Shown: positions 9,683 through 19,975, numbered from the stretch's first letter. The stretch is 64,000 nucleotides of DNA from Ottowia sp. (GCF_016703145.1 NZ_JADJCO010000003.1:1-64000), one strand, 5' to 3'. A program made the numbers and translations. Notes: generated by a model not told the origin, from the letters alone.

Positions 9683-9755
9683 CGGAAACTTCCTGCACTG
9701 CCGCGCATCAGAACGCTGAACAATACCCGCTTGCAACCCTTGAAAGCTCCCAACC

Positions 9756-10046
9756 ATGAAGTGCCCGACCTGTGATGGTGTGAACCTGGTGATGTCCGAG
9801 CGCAGCGGCATCGAGATTGACTACTGCCCGCAATGCCGCGGTGTCTGGCTGGACCGCGGCGAGCTGGACAAGATCATCGAGCGGGCCGCGCCTGCCGCCG
9901 CTCAGCAACCTGCGCCGCAAGCGGCACCTGTGCAGCAACCCCAACAGGCTTACCGCCAGCCACCCCCGCCCCACTACGACGAGCGCGGCTACTACCGCAA
10001 GAAAAAGCGCGAAGGCTTTCTGGGCGAGCTGTTCGACTTCGATTGA
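9756..10046 (+). CDS. TFIIB-type zinc-ribbon protein
   Basis: A 96-residue protein with one zinc ribbon at the N-terminus (MKCPTCDG, then YCPQCRGVWLDRGELD), matching the zf-TFIIB family of small bacterial proteins. The middle is rich in Ala, Pro and Gln. The C-terminus is basic (YYRKKKREGF) and ends in an acidic LGELFDFD. The function of this family is not established. It is convergent with the ArsR-like gene, whose end is 3 bp away. Confidence 0.8.
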   Translation: MKCPTCDGVNLVMSERSGIEIDYCPQCRGVWLDRGELDKIIERAAPAAAQQPAPQAAPVQQPQQAYRQPPPPHYDERGYYRKKKREGFLGELFDFD

Positions 10047-10049
10047 GCT

Positions 10050-10624
10050 TCAGGCGTCCTGGGTCAGCGCGTTCCAGCGTGCATGACCCAGCCCGTTGCG
10101 CAGGGCCACGGCGCCTTTGGGCGTAACCTCCAGCGCGCGCGAATCCTTGCGCCGCACGAGCCAGCCGCTGTCCAGGCACTGGCTGCAGATCAGCGCGCCC
10201 AGGCGGCCGGCCACATGGGCGCGCCGCTCGCTCCAGTCCAGGCAAGGGCGGCAATGCGCTCGCTTGCCTTCGGCGCCCGGCAATGCGGCTGCGTTCACAC
10301 CCAGTCCTTTCAAGAGCGCTGCGCGGCCAGTTGGGTGATGCCCTCCAGCACGCGGGCGACCTCGGGCGACGCGAGGCGGTGGTAACGGTGGCGACCCTGG
10401 CGCTCCATGGCCAACAGGCCGGCTTCTATCAACAAGGCCAGGTGCCGGCTGGCCGTGGCCGCGCCGATGTTGCCCACAGCGGCCAGCTCATGGGCCGTCA
10501 GCGCGCGGCCGTCCATCAACGCCAGCAGCATGGCGGTGCGCGCCGGCTCGCCGACAAGGGACGCGACGTGGGCAATCTGGTTGGTGTTCGCGAGCGTGAC
10601 GGTACAGCCGTGGGCGCGGCCCAT
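10050..10624 (-). CDS. ArsR-like winged-helix regulator with C-terminal extension (frameshifted)
   Basis: The N-terminal half carries an ArsR/SmtB-type winged helix: LVGEPARTAMLLALMDGRAL, the recognition helix in GNIGAATASRHLALLIEAGL and a wing with RQGRHRYHRLA. A frame change near 10310 separates it from the C-terminal half, which includes CLDWSERRAHVAGRLGALI and VTPKGAVALRNGLG, as in longer ArsR relatives of about 200-220 residues. Two possible ATG starts exist (10654 and 10624); the later one is preferred by position relative to the domain. It is divergent from the NIPSNAP gene and may control it. Confidence 0.7.
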
Positions 10625-10695
10625 GCTTCGTTCTGGAGCAAAGCATTCTGGCACTCCGGCGGCTCAAGATGGGCGCACTTTGCAAGGAGAACCCC

Positions 10696-11043
10696 ATGAC
10701 ACACACTATGACGGTCACCTGCTTCATCCGCTACCAGATCGATCCGTTCCAGCGCGACGCGTTCAAAACCTATGCCGAAAACTGGGGGCGCATCATCCCG
10801 CGTTGCGGGGGGCACCTGCTGGGTTACTTTTTGCCGCATGAAGGCACAAACGACGTGGCCTGGGGCCTGATCAGCTTTGACAGCCTGGCTGCATATGAGG
10901 CCTACCGGGCGAGGCTGAAGACCGATGCCCAGGGGCGCGAGAATTTCCTGATGGCGCAACGCCTGCGCTTCATCCTGCGTGAAGAGCGCACGTTCTGCGA
11001 GCTGGTGAACGGCACGTTCAATGGATTGCCCACTACCCCCTAG
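10696..11043 (+). CDS. NIPSNAP-family protein
   Basis: A 115-residue protein with the ferredoxin-like NIPSNAP fold: CFIRYQIDPFQRDAFKTYAE, then GYFLPHEGTNDVAWGL and SFDSLAAYEAYRARL. The ATG at 10696 is preceded by a strong AAGGAG site. NIPSNAP proteins are small dimeric alpha/beta-barrel-type proteins of largely unknown function. It is divergently placed from the ArsR-like regulator at 10624, with 71 bp between the starts, a common regulator-target layout. Confidence 0.82.
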   Translation: MTHTMTVTCFIRYQIDPFQRDAFKTYAENWGRIIPRCGGHLLGYFLPHEGTNDVAWGLISFDSLAAYEAYRARLKTDAQGRENFLMAQRLRFILREERTFCELVNGTFNGLPTTP

Positions 11044-11073
11044 TCAGCGCCCAGCGATTCGCGCGGCGTGCAT

Positions 11074-11122
11074 GGATAGCGTCTAGAATATCCATTCATT
11101 TATCTATTCACAAATCCATTCA
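11074..11122. promoter_or_regulatory. Periodic direct repeats upstream of the HipA-like gene
   Basis: Three 8-mers, TCCATTCA, TCTATTCA and TCCATTCA, start at 11091, 11103 and 11115, an exact 12-bp period. Just upstream GGATA (11074-11078) and TATCC (11089-11093) form an inverted pair with 10 bp between. These lie immediately before the gene for a HipA-like kinase that has its own DNA-binding domain, so autoregulation is plausible. Confidence 0.5.
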
Positions 11123-11131
11123 AAATCCGCC

Positions 11132-12474
11132 ATGAATGCCGACCTGGACCTATTGCGCTTGCGCCTGGCTGGCGGGCCGCAACCCGCGCGGGCCCTGATG
11201 GAAGCGCTGGGCCTGAGCCAGCCCACGCTGTCGCGCCGGCTGGCCGCCTTGGGGCCCCAGGTGGTGCGCCTGGGTGCGGCGCGATCCATTCAGTATGCGC
11301 TGCGTGACACGCTGCGCGGTCTGCCTGATATACCGGTTTATCGTGTAGACACCGCCGGCCAGTTAAGCCGCCTGGGCCTGCTGGTGCCGGTACGGTCCGA
11401 TGGTTTTGTGATGCATGCTGAAGCAGGCGACACCCTGTACAGCCCCGGCCTGCCCTGGTGGCTGCTGGACATGCGGCCCCAGGGCTACCTGGGCCGGGCC
11501 TATGTGGCGCGCCACGGCGCGGCGCTGGGGCTGCCCGCGCGCCTGGGCGACTGGTCTGACACCCACGCATTGCAGGCGCTGCTGGTCCATGGGCACGACG
11601 CCGTGGGCAACCTGCTGCTGGGTGACACGGCGCGCGGCCAGTTCCTGGCCATGGCGGCTGGCGCACCCATCCCCATGGCCGGCAAGCCCGCCACCTATGC
11701 CCGCCTGGCGCGTGAAGCAGCGCGGGGCGAGTCGCCCGGCTCATCCGCCGGCGGCGAGCAACCCAAGTTCAGCGCCTGGGCCGCCACAGCGGATGGCCCG
11801 CGCCATGTGCTCGTGAAATTCAGCGAGGCCGAGCCCGGGCCCGTGTCACAGCGCTGGCGCGACCTGCTGCTGGCCGAGCACCTGGCACTGCAAACGCTGG
11901 CCGAAGCCGGCGTGAGCGCCACCCGCACCGGCGTGCTGGACGCTGGCGCGCAACGCTTTCTGGAGGTGCAGCGGTTTGACCGCGAGGGCCCGCTGGGCCG
12001 CCGGGGCATCGTGTCGCTGGCGGCCATGGACGCCGAGTTCGTTGGCGCCGGGCCCGTGCCCTGGCCGGTGGTGGTGCAGCGCCTGGCCGATGCCGGCCAT
12101 GTGCGCTTCGACGCTGTGCAGGGCGCTGCGCTGCTGTGGGCCTTTGGCACGCTGACAGGCAACACCGACATGCATGGCGGCAACCTGTCGTTCATGACGG
12201 AGCAAGGCAGCCCCTGGGCGCTGGCGCCGGCCTATGACATGAGCCCCATGGGCTTTGCCCCGCGGTCAGGCGGCGGCCTGCCCGACACACTGAGCCCGGC
12301 GAACCTGCACCCGGCCATCGCCCATGGCACCTGGCGGCAAGCCGATGCGCTGGCGGCACGCTTTCTGGCACGGGCACAGGCCGAGCGCGGCTTCAGCCGG
12401 CGCTTTGCGCCCGGTCTGCAGCGCTGGCGCGGCACCAGACGGCTGCGCGCGACACATTGGCGCGGCTGGGTTGA
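11132..12474 (+). CDS. yjjJ: HipA-like serine/threonine kinase with N-terminal HTH (YjjJ type)
   Basis: About 447 residues. Residues 1-70 form a helix-turn-helix (ALMEALGLSQPTLSRRLAAL). The rest is a HipA-fold kinase with the glycine-rich SSAGGEQPKFSAW, the catalytic loop GNTDMHGGN and the metal-binding AYDMSPMGF. E. coli YjjJ has this layout and no separate HipB partner, in line with the absence of a small HTH gene here. The natural C-terminus is seen after a -1 frame change near 12422 (LARHQTAARDTLARLG, stop at 12474). Without it the frame runs on to 12766 through trxC, which is not credible. Targets are unknown. Confidence 0.85.
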
Positions 12475-12475
12475 T

Positions 12476-12919
12476 TCAGAACTGGGCGCGCACCCAGGCC
12501 GTCAGGCGCGCCAGATCCATCGCCCCGCTGTGCCTTGCCACTTCACGCCCGCCCTTGAACAGTGCCAGGGTGGGGATGCTGCGGATGTTGTAGCGCACGG
12601 CCAGCGCCTGCTGCGCGTCGGTGTCAACCTTGGCCACGCGCATCTGCGGCTCCAGCACGGCGGCCGCGCGCGCATAGGCCGGCGCCATCATGCGGCAGGG
12701 CCCGCACCAGGGTGCCCAGAAGTCCACGAGCAGCGGCGTGTCTGCGCGCAGGTGGCGGTCAAATGACGCCTCATCCAGCTCAACCGGCTGGCCGCCAAAC
12801 AGCAGCGTGGCGCACTTGCCGCAATGGGCGTTGGGCCGGTCGGCATCCGCCACCCGGTTCAAGGTGTGGCATTGCGGGCAGGCGACGGTCTGCACGGGTT
12901 GTACAGGGGTGCCGATCAT
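12476..12919 (-). CDS. trxC: Thioredoxin 2 (zinc-containing, TrxC)
   Basis: A thioredoxin of 147 residues. The N-terminal extension has two CxxC pairs (CPQCHTLNRV and CGKCATLLF) that bind zinc in TrxC. The thioredoxin domain follows with the active site WAPWCGPCRMM and the cis-proline loop IRSIPTLALF. The ATG at 12919 is used because upstream sequence belongs to the overlapping membrane-protein gene. It overlaps that gene by four bases and is the last gene of the sulfur/efflux group. It can reduce disulfides and persulfides. Confidence 0.92.
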   Translation of the reverse strand: MIGTPVQPVQTVACPQCHTLNRVADADRPNAHCGKCATLLFGGQPVELDEASFDRHLRADTPLLVDFWAPWCGPCRMMAPAYARAAAVLEPQMRVAKVDTDAQQALAVRYNIRSIPTLALFKGGREVARHSGAMDLARLTAWVRAQF

Positions 12920-13254
12920 GGTGCGCTCCTGCGCGCAGCCAGCACGGGCCAGGTGAATGCCAGCACAGCGCCACCCGCAGCCGCGGCAATGGCGGCCACA
13001 TTCGCCCAGTCCACCCAGTAGTCCAGCTGGGACAGCGACGACAGCGTCAGCCCGGGAAGGGCCACGAACGCCGCCACCGCCGCCGCGCCGGCCAGCGCAG
13101 CGGCCACCGGCAGCGTGGCGCGCCAGCGGGCGCCGCGCTGTCGCAGGCTGCGGGCCAGCAGCGCGGCCCACAGCAGCGCGGCCGCCGCCAGCCAGGGCCA
13201 GATGCCCAGCGCGATCTCCCAGACGATATTCAGCACCAGCCAGATTTCATACAT
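12916..13254 (-). CDS. Small membrane protein of the sulfur/efflux group
   Basis: A 112-residue protein with three hydrophobic stretches (roughly residues 5-35, 46-72 and 83-106) that would cross the inner membrane. It is rich in Ala and Trp near the N-terminus (WLVLNIVWEIALGIWPW). I do not recognise a family. The gene overlaps trxC and lies 15 bp after the flavoprotein gene, so it is probably in the same transcript. A role as a membrane anchor or redox partner is possible but not shown. Confidence 0.7.
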   Translation of the reverse strand: MYEIWLVLNIVWEIALGIWPWLAAAALLWAALLARSLRQRGARWRATLPVAAALAGAAAVAAFVALPGLTLSSLSQLDYWVDWANVAAIAAAAGGAVLAFTWPVLAARRSAP

Positions 13255-13269
13255 GTCAGGTTCCTCCGT

Positions 13270-14580
13270 TCACACGCGGCCCTTGAGCACCGCCTGGTAG
13301 GCGGGCTTGAGCATGCGGTATTTCATGAGCCAGGCAAAGTAGCTGTCCTGCAGCGGCTGCACCATGGGCAGGCTGGGCGTGAGCCGGCCTTCGTAGTCAA
13401 ACTCGATAAGCATGGCCGAGCCTTCGCGCGTGATCAGCGGGCAGGACGTGTAGCCGTCAAACTGCCCGGGCAGGGCCTGGCCCGCGATCAGCGCGACCAG
13501 GTTGCCCGCCACGATGGGCGCGCTTTTCTTGATGGTGGCCGCAGTCTTGCCGCGCGGTGTGCCGTTGATGTCGCCAATGCCGAACACATTGGGAAAGCGC
13601 CGGTGCTGCAGCGTGGCCTTGTCCACTTCCAGCCAGCCCCCGGCGGCAAACGGGCCGTCCTTCCAGGCCAGATCGCTGTTCTTCACCGCGTCGGGTGCGC
13701 GCATGGGCGGCACCACATGCAGGAAGTCATACGGCTTTTCAATCCGCTCGCCCTCGGGCGTGACAAAGGTGGCCCGGCGCGCGCCGATGTCCACGGCCGC
13801 CAGCTTGTGGGTGAACTCCACCGCGATGCCCAGGTCCTGCCAGCGCTGCAGCACGTTGGCATTGACCACCGGCACGCCAAAAACATTGCCCAGGGCCGAC
13901 ATGAACTGCACCTTGCTGCGTGCCAGCGTGCCGGCCTGCTGCAGGCGGTCGCGCAACATGAAGGTCATCTTCAGCGGCGCGCCCGCGCATTTGAGCGGCG
14001 TGGCCGGCAGCGTCATGACGGCGTTGCCGCCCGCGCGGCAAACTCGCTCATGACCTTCCAGGTGGCCTGCGCGGCCTGCGGCCCGGGGTAGACGCTGGCC
14101 AGGCCCGGCGCGCGGGCCGTGCCGATGGCCGACACGTCCATGCCCTGGATCTTGCGCGAAGTCCAGGTGCACGCCGGTGGCGACCACCAGGTAGTCGTAG
14201 CGGATGCGTTGGCCGAGCGTGGTGACCACGGTGTTGGCCGCCGGTTCAAAGCCGCTCACGCTGTCCTTGATCCATTCAATGCCCGGCGGCATGAAGTCGG
14301 CGTTGCGGTCGCGCACCTTGTCCACCGGCCACACACCCGTGGCCACCAGGGTGTAGCCGGGCTGGTAGTTGTGCTCCTCCTTGCTGTCCACGATGATGAT
14401 CTTCGCGCCGTCCAGCGCGCGGGCCAGGCGGTTGGCCACGGCGATGCCGCCCAGGCCGGCGCCGGCAATGACAATGCGCGCGCCCGTGCGCACGCTTGCC
14501 TGCACCGGCGCGGATGCGCCCGCCACACAGCTCAGCGCGGCCACGCCCAGCAGCGTGCGGCGACCCGGTGAATGTTTCAT
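13270..14580 (-). CDS. Tat-exported sulfide dehydrogenase/SQR-like flavoprotein (two compensating frameshifts)
   Basis: A protein of about 436 residues of the sulfide:quinone oxidoreductase/flavocytochrome c sulfide dehydrogenase group. It begins with a twin-arginine signal (GRRTLLGVAALS to VQAS), followed by the FAD-binding GAGLGGIAVANRLA. Two cysteines in family positions, in PLKCAGAPLK and in TSCPLITREG, would form the disulfide that accepts sulfide. Between about 14150 and 14030 the sequence is in another frame (GMDVSAIGTARAPGLASVYP), with a second change restoring it, which suggests two sequencing indels. It acts in the periplasm or at its membrane face, producing sulfane sulfur for the downstream-encoded thioredoxin and the adjacent rhodanese. 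Confidence 0.85.
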   Translation of the reverse strand: MKHSPGRRTLLGVAALSCVAGASAPVQASVRTGARIVIAGAGLGGIAVANRLARALDGAKIIIVDSKEEHNYQPGYTLVATGVWPVDKVRDRNADFMPPGIEWIKDSVSGFEPAANTVVTTLGQRIRYDYLVVATGVHLDFAQDPGHGRVGHRHGPRAGPGQRLPRAAGRAGHLEGHERVCRAGGNAVMTLPATPLKCAGAPLKMTFMLRDRLQQAGTLARSKVQFMSALGNVFGVPVVNANVLQRWQDLGIAVEFTHKLAAVDIGARRATFVTPEGERIEKPYDFLHVVPPMRAPDAVKNSDLAWKDGPFAAGGWLEVDKATLQHRRFPNVFGIGDINGTPRGKTAATIKKSAPIVAGNLVALIAGQALPGQFDGYTSCPLITREGSAMLIEFDYEGRLTPSLPMVQPLQDSYFAWLMKYRMLKPAYQAVLKGRV

Positions 14581-14601
14581 GTCAATGTCTCCAGGAAAAG
14601 T

Positions 14602-15034
14602 TCAGGGACTTTGCGGCGCAACGACCGGCCAGCCGCGGCGCGCCCCCTCCGACATGCCGCCATGGACGTAGCGCACATGCCCGTAGCCGTGCTGGCGCAG
14701 GGCGCGCAAGGTGGCCGAAGAGCGGTTTTGCGTGTTGCAGATGAGCAGCACGGGCCGCCCGGTGTCCAGCGGGATTTCCGCCAGCCGCCGGCAGCTGTGA
14801 CATGGGCAGCAGCCGCGCACCGGCGGCGACGCCGCGCGCATGCTCGTCAGGCTCGCGGATGTCAATCAGGATCACACGGCCCGCTTCATGGGCGGCGCGC
14901 GCTTCGTCCAGGCTCACGGCGTCGGCGCCGTGCAGGCCCTGGGCAAGGGCGGCGAAGGGGGCGGCGCCCAGCAACAACGCGAGGCAGGCCGCGCGGCGCT
15001 GGCGGGACGGGCTTGGCAGGGCGGGCGCGTTCAT
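14602..15034 (-). CDS. Secreted rhodanese-like sulfurtransferase (frameshifted)
   Basis: About 144 residues. A signal peptide (CLALLLGAAPFAALAQ) is followed by a single rhodanese domain: SLDEARAAHEAG, ILIDIREPDEHARGV and, after a frame change near 14800, RPVLLICNTQNRSSATLRAL. The active-site loop carries Cys (ICNTQNRS), the residue that holds the persulfide. It ends VHGGMSEGARRGWP. The ATG overlaps the tolC stop. Its partner is most likely the sulfide dehydrogenase-like protein encoded 21 bp downstream. Confidence 0.83.
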
Positions 15035-16433
15035 GGTGCCAGCAGGCGGTCCACCGCCGCGAGTTGCGCCTCGTCCAGCGCGCCGGCCAGCGCGTGCAGC
15101 GCCAGCGTGCCCAGCAACCAGTCCACGCGGGCCTGCAGCAGCGACAGCTGCGCGCTGTCGGCGGCTTTTCGGCGCGCAGCAGGTCCAGCGTGGTGCGGTC
15201 GCCCACCTGGCGGCCCAGGCGCGTGGCGTCCAGGCGGGCCAGGGCGGCCGTGCGCGCATCACCGAGCGCGGCCAGGCGCGCGGCTGCGGACTGCTGGGCC
15301 TGCCAGGCCGCGCGGGTGCGCTGGGCCAGTTGCACCCGGGCCAGCGACAGCGCGGCAAGCGCACGGTCGTGCATGCGCGCGGCTTCGGTTTCGCGCGCCT
15401 GGTGCATGCCGCCGGTGTACAGCGGCAGCTGCAGGCTGATGCCAATCATCTGCTGGCGCTGCACATTGCCGGCCGCGCCATGGTCACCGCCGCCGTTCAG
15501 GCGGTCCTGCTGGGCCTGGGCCACCAGGTCCAGCGTGGGCGCGCCGGCAGCGGCCTGTTTGCGCACCTCCTGCGCGGCCATGTCGGCCTGCGTTTGCTGC
15601 AGCCGCAAGGCGGGGTTGTCGCGACCGGCGCGCGCCAGCCAGTCCTGCAACGTACCCTGCACCGGGGCCGGATCCGTATGCGGCGACCGGGGCGACAGCG
15701 TGGCGGCGTCCGCGCCGGTGCTGTCGGCCAGCACCAGGCGCGCCTGTTCCAGCTCATGGCGCAGCGCCGTCACCCGCGCGGCCAGCGCACGCTCGTGCGC
15801 CGTGGCTTCGTGGGTGTCGGTGATGGGCGCGTCGCCCAGCGCGAAGCGCTCGCGCACCTCGGCCAGCGCGCGCTGCACTGCCGTATGCTGGCGCTGCGCC
15901 AGGTCCAGGCGCTGCGCGGCCAGCATCAGGTCAAAGTAGCGCTGGCCCAGCTGCAGCATCCAGTCCTGGCGCGCGGCCTGCCATTCCAGCTGCGCGGCGT
16001 CGCCCGACAGCTCCAGCTGGCGCTGCTGCGCCGCGCGCTCGGGGTTGAGCAGCGGCTGGCGGGCCAGCAGGCTCAGCCGGGTGGCCGCGCCACCGTGCTG
16101 CGATGTGCTGAACGACACGCCCCCAGACTGGCCAAAGCCAGGCGCGGCGAACTGGGCACCGCGCACATCGCTCACGGCGTTGCCCACGCCGGCCGTCACG
16201 CCCAGGCCCACGCTGGGCCGCCACAGCGCCGCGGCCTGTTCGCGCCGGGCGGCGCCCGCATCGCGGGTGGCGTCCAGCACCTGACCCTGGGGGTCGTGGC
16301 GGCTGGCCGCCTGCCAGGCCTCCAGCAGGCCGGTGGCATGGGCTGCCCCCGCGGCCAGCGCCAGCGCCGCCGCCGCAAGGGCGTGAAGCGTGGAGCGGGC
16401 AACGGTGGTGGGTTTCAGGGTCGCGGCTCGCAT
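15031..16433 (-). CDS. TolC-family outer membrane efflux protein (frameshifted C-terminus)
   Basis: About 467 residues. The signal peptide ends in AAGAAHA. Two long alpha-helical hairpin regions typical of outer membrane efflux proteins follow, with LSLLARQPLLNPERAAQQRQ, LGQRYFDLMLAAQRLDLA and the second repeat RQQMIGISLQLPLYTGGMHQ. A one-base change near 15172 (in GAAAAG) is needed to read the last 45 residues (DSAQLSLLQARVDWLLG to the stop). It would provide the outer membrane channel for the RND pump encoded just upstream. Confidence 0.87.
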
Positions 16434-16453
16434 GACGGGTCCGGGTGCGGGTA

Positions 16454-16662
16454 TCAGGCGCCGGGCTGGATGCCCAGCTTGCGCAGGATGGTTTCCATCA
16501 GGCACCAGCGCGTCAGGCCGCTTTGCAGCAGGTTGGCGCCCACGAGGCCGTGAACGCCAGCCACCACGGGCTGACGAACAGCGGGCTGCCGGGCACGCCC
16601 AGGGCGAGGGACAGCAGGATGAAGGTGCCGGCGACGACACGCACGATTTGCCAGGTGGTCAT
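16454..16662 (-). CDS. YgaP-like DUF2892 membrane protein (frameshifted)
   Basis: A 69-residue membrane protein. It starts MTTWQIVRVVAGTFILLSLA, continues GSPLFVSPWWLAFTA and, after one missing base near 16545, GANLLQSGLTRWCLMETIL to the end. This is the DUF2892 domain, which in E. coli YgaP is fused to a rhodanese domain. Here rhodanese and DUF2892 are separate genes in the same operon, which supports a joint role in sulfur transfer at the membrane. Confidence 0.78.
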
Positions 16663-16719
16663 GAAGGTTCTCCTTGAGGTTGGCGAGGTTGAAAAAAAAC
16701 GGGGAACTGGTTTGGCGGG

Positions 16720-19700
16720 CTATGCGGTGCCCGCGCGCTCGTGCTGGCGCCGGTAGGCCGCGTAGTACAGCGTGGGGATCACCACCAGCGTGAGCACGGT
16801 GGACACCAGGATGCCGAAGATCAGCGCAATGGCCAGGCCATTGAAGATCGGGTCGTCCAGGATGAAGAAGGCGCCCGCCATGGCCGCCGCCCCGGTCAGC
16901 ACGATGGGCTGCGCCCGCGTGATGGCCGACTGCACCACGGCCTCGGCCAGCGGCACGCCCTGGGCCACGCGCAGGCGGATGTAGTCCACCAGCAGGATGG
17001 AGTTGCGCACGATGATGCCGGCCAGCGCGATCATGCCGATCATGCTGGTGGCGGTGAACTGGGCGCCCAGCAAGGCATGGCCTGGCATGACGCCGATGAT
17101 GGTCAGCGGATCGGCGCCATGATGATCAGCGGCGTGAGATACGAGCCGAACTGCGCCACCACCAGCAGATAGATCAGCACCAGACCCACCGCATAGGCCG
17201 TGCCCATGTCGCGGAAGGTTTCGTAGGTGATCTGCCACTCGCCGTCCCACTTGATGGCGTAGGCGCGCAGCGTGTCCTGCGGCTGCGAGATGAAATATTC
17301 CTGCAGCGCGGCGCCATTGGGCGGGGCAATGCGCTGCACGGCGGCGCGCGCGGCAAACATGCCGTACAGCGGGCTGTCCAGCTTGCCGGCCATGTCGGCC
17401 ACCACGAAGTTCACGGGCAGCAGGTCCTTGTGATAGATCGGCTGCTCGCGCAGCGAATCACTCACGCGGGTGAGCTCGCGCACGGCCACCAGCTTGCCCG
17501 AGGCCGAGCGCACCGGCATCTGCAGCAGCGTGTCCAGCTCGCCCAGGCGCTCGGGCGGCAGCTGCATGATCACCGGCGTGGGGTATTTGCTGGCGTCGCG
17601 CAACCAGGTGACGGACTCGCCCGACAGGCCGGCGCGCAGCGCCGCCACGATATCAGCCTGGGCCACGCCGGCGGCGGCGGCCTTGCCCCGCTCGACCAGC
17701 AGCAGCTTGCGCGGCGCATCGGCAATGGCGCTGTCGTCCGTGTCCACCACGCCCTCGGTGGCCGCCAGGGCTTCGCGCACCTGGCGCGCCACTGTGCGGC
17801 GCCCGTCAGCGTCGGGCCCATAGATCTCGGCCACGATGGGGGCCAGCACCGGCGGGCCAGGCGGCACCTCCACCACCTTGACGTTGGCGCCATGGCGCGC
17901 GCCGATGCGCTGCAGCGCAGGGCGCAGCCGCATGGCGATCACATGGCTCTTGTCGCTGCGGTGGGCCTGGCCCGCCAGGTTGACCTGCAGGTCGCCGTAT
18001 TCACCCCCGCTGCGCAGGTAGTACTGGCGCACCAGGCCATTGAAGTTGATCGGCGAGGCCGTGCCCGCATAGGCCTGGTAGTCCTGCACCTCGGGCACCT
18101 GCTGCAGGTGTGCGCCCAGCTAGCGCAGCACGGCGGCGGTTTTTTCCAGCGGCGTGCCCGCGGGCATGTCCACGATCACCTGCAGCTCGGACTTGTTGTC
18201 AAACGGCAGCATCTTCAGCTGCACCAGGCCCAGCACAGGCAGCAGCACCGACAGCCCGATCAGCGCCAGGATGGCCGCGGCCAGCTTGAGCCGGTTGCGC
18301 GCACCGCGGCTCGTGTGCAGCAGCGGGCCGTAGATGCGGCGAAACAGCGGCTCCAGCCGGGCGGCCATGCCGTGGGCCTGGGCAGGGACAGCGCCATGGG
18401 CGGGCACCGGCTTCATCCACAGGCGCGCCAGCCAGGGCGTGACCACGAAGGCAATGGCCAGCGACAGCACCATGCCCATGCTCGCATTGATGGGGATGGG
18501 GCTCATGTAGGGTCCCATCAGCCCCGAGACAAAGGCCATGGGCAGCAGCGCGGCGATCACCGTGAGCGTGGCCAGGATGGTGGGGCCGCCTACTTCGTCC
18601 ACGGCCGCCGGGATGATCTGCGCCAGCGTGCGCCCCGGGTACAGGGCCTGGTGGCGGTGGATGTTTTCCACCACCACGATGGCGTCGTCCACCAGGATGC
18701 CGATGGAGAAGATCAGCGCGAACAGCGACACGCGGTTGAGCGTGAAGCCCCAGGCCCAGGAGGCAAACAGCGTGACCGTGAGCGTGAGCAGCACCGCACT
18801 GCCCACGATGGCGGCCTCGCGCCGGCCCAGGGCCAGGTACACCAGGGCCACGACGGAGACGGTGGCAAACAGCAGCTTCTGGATCAGCTTCTGTGCCTTG
18901 TCGTTGGCCGTGGCGCCGTAATTGCGCGTGGTGGCCACTTCAGTGTCGGCGGGGATCACGGTATTGCGCAAAGCCTGCACCCGCGCGCCCACCGCGTTGG
19001 CCACATCAATGGCGTTTTCGCCGGCTTTCTTGGTAACAGTCAGCGTCACCGCCGGGAATTCACCCGCCCCATCGCGCGCCGACAGGCCATGCCAGACATA
19101 GGTCTGCGCAGGCGGCGTGCCGTCGCTCACGCCGGCGATGTCGCGCAGGTAGACTGGGCGGCCGCCGCGCACGGCCACCACCACGCCGCCCACGTCCTGC
19201 GCGTCCGCCAGGTACGGCCCGGCCTCCACCTGGATGGCGCGGTTGCCGGTGATGATGTCGCCCGCCACGCCGCCCGCGTTGGCGCCGGCCAGCATGCGGC
19301 CCACGTCGGCGGCGGCCACGCCGGCACCCGCCATGCGGGCCGGGTCCAGCTGCACCAGGATGGCGCGGCCGGGGCCGCCGATGGTGCGGACCTCCTTGGT
19401 GCCGCGCACGCGCTTGAGTTCGACTTCCATGCTGTGGGCCACACGCTCCAGGTCCTGCGCGCTAGCCTCGCGGCTGCGGTTGAACAGCGTCAGGCTGACG
19501 ATGGGCACGTCGTCAATGCCCTTGGGCTTGACGATGGGCTCCAGCACGCCCAGGTTGCGCGGCAGCCAGTCGGTGTTGTCGCGCAAGGTGTCGTGCAGCC
19601 GCACCAGGGCCAGCGCCTGCGGCACACCCACCTTGAACTGCACCGTGAGCACCGCCATGCCGGGGCGCGAGACCGACATCACATGCTCGATGCCGGCCAT

Positions 19701-19958
19701 CTGTGACAGCACCTGCTCGGCCGGCGTGGCCACCATCTGCTCCACGTCCTGCACCGACGCGCCGGGGAACGGCACGATCACGTTGGCCATGGTCACGTCA
19801 ATCTGCGGCTCTTCCTCGCGCGGCGTGACCAGCACGGCAAACAGGCCCAGCAGCATGGCTACCAGCGCCAGCAGCGGCGTGATCTGCGCCGACTGGAACA
19901 GCGCCGCGATGCGGCCGGACACACCCAGGTTGGGGGCTGCGGTATCGGGTTGGCTCAT
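16720..19958 (-). CDS. RND efflux permease (AcrB/HAE family), in-frame TAG and one frameshift
   Basis: About 1079 codons. The N-terminal half reads ITPLLALVAMLLGLFAVLV, the periplasmic porter domains and the helix motif SIGILVDDAIVVVENIHRH with the two intramembrane aspartates of the proton relay. An in-frame TAG at 18120-18122 follows EKTAAVLR. The frame continues directly with LGAHLQQVPEVQDYQAYAG, so the codon was most likely GAG or CAG. A frame change near 17105 leads into the last 170 residues, with SMIGMIALAGIIVRNSILL. The pump would sit in the inner membrane between the adaptor (17 bp upstream) and TolC. Confidence 0.85.
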
Positions 19959-19975
19959 GGTCGCTTCCTTTGCCT

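Noticed and set aside
11091..11122. CRISPR-like array
   Set aside because: The 8-bp units with 12-bp period are far too short for repeats and spacers; they are better read as regulatory repeats.
12475..12766. C-terminal extension of the HipA-like kinase through trxC
   Set aside because: The extension is antisense to thioredoxin 2, and a normal family C-terminus appears in the alternative frame with a stop at 12474.
14802..16553. A 583-codon plus-strand open frame opposite tolC
   Set aside because: Same reasoning: Arg/Ala/Gly-rich shadow of the TolC gene.
17430..19706. A 758-codon open frame on the plus strand opposite the RND permease
   Set aside because: It is antisense to a well-conserved gene, rich in His, Arg and Gln, and has no recognisable motif. 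Long antisense frames are expected at this GC content.
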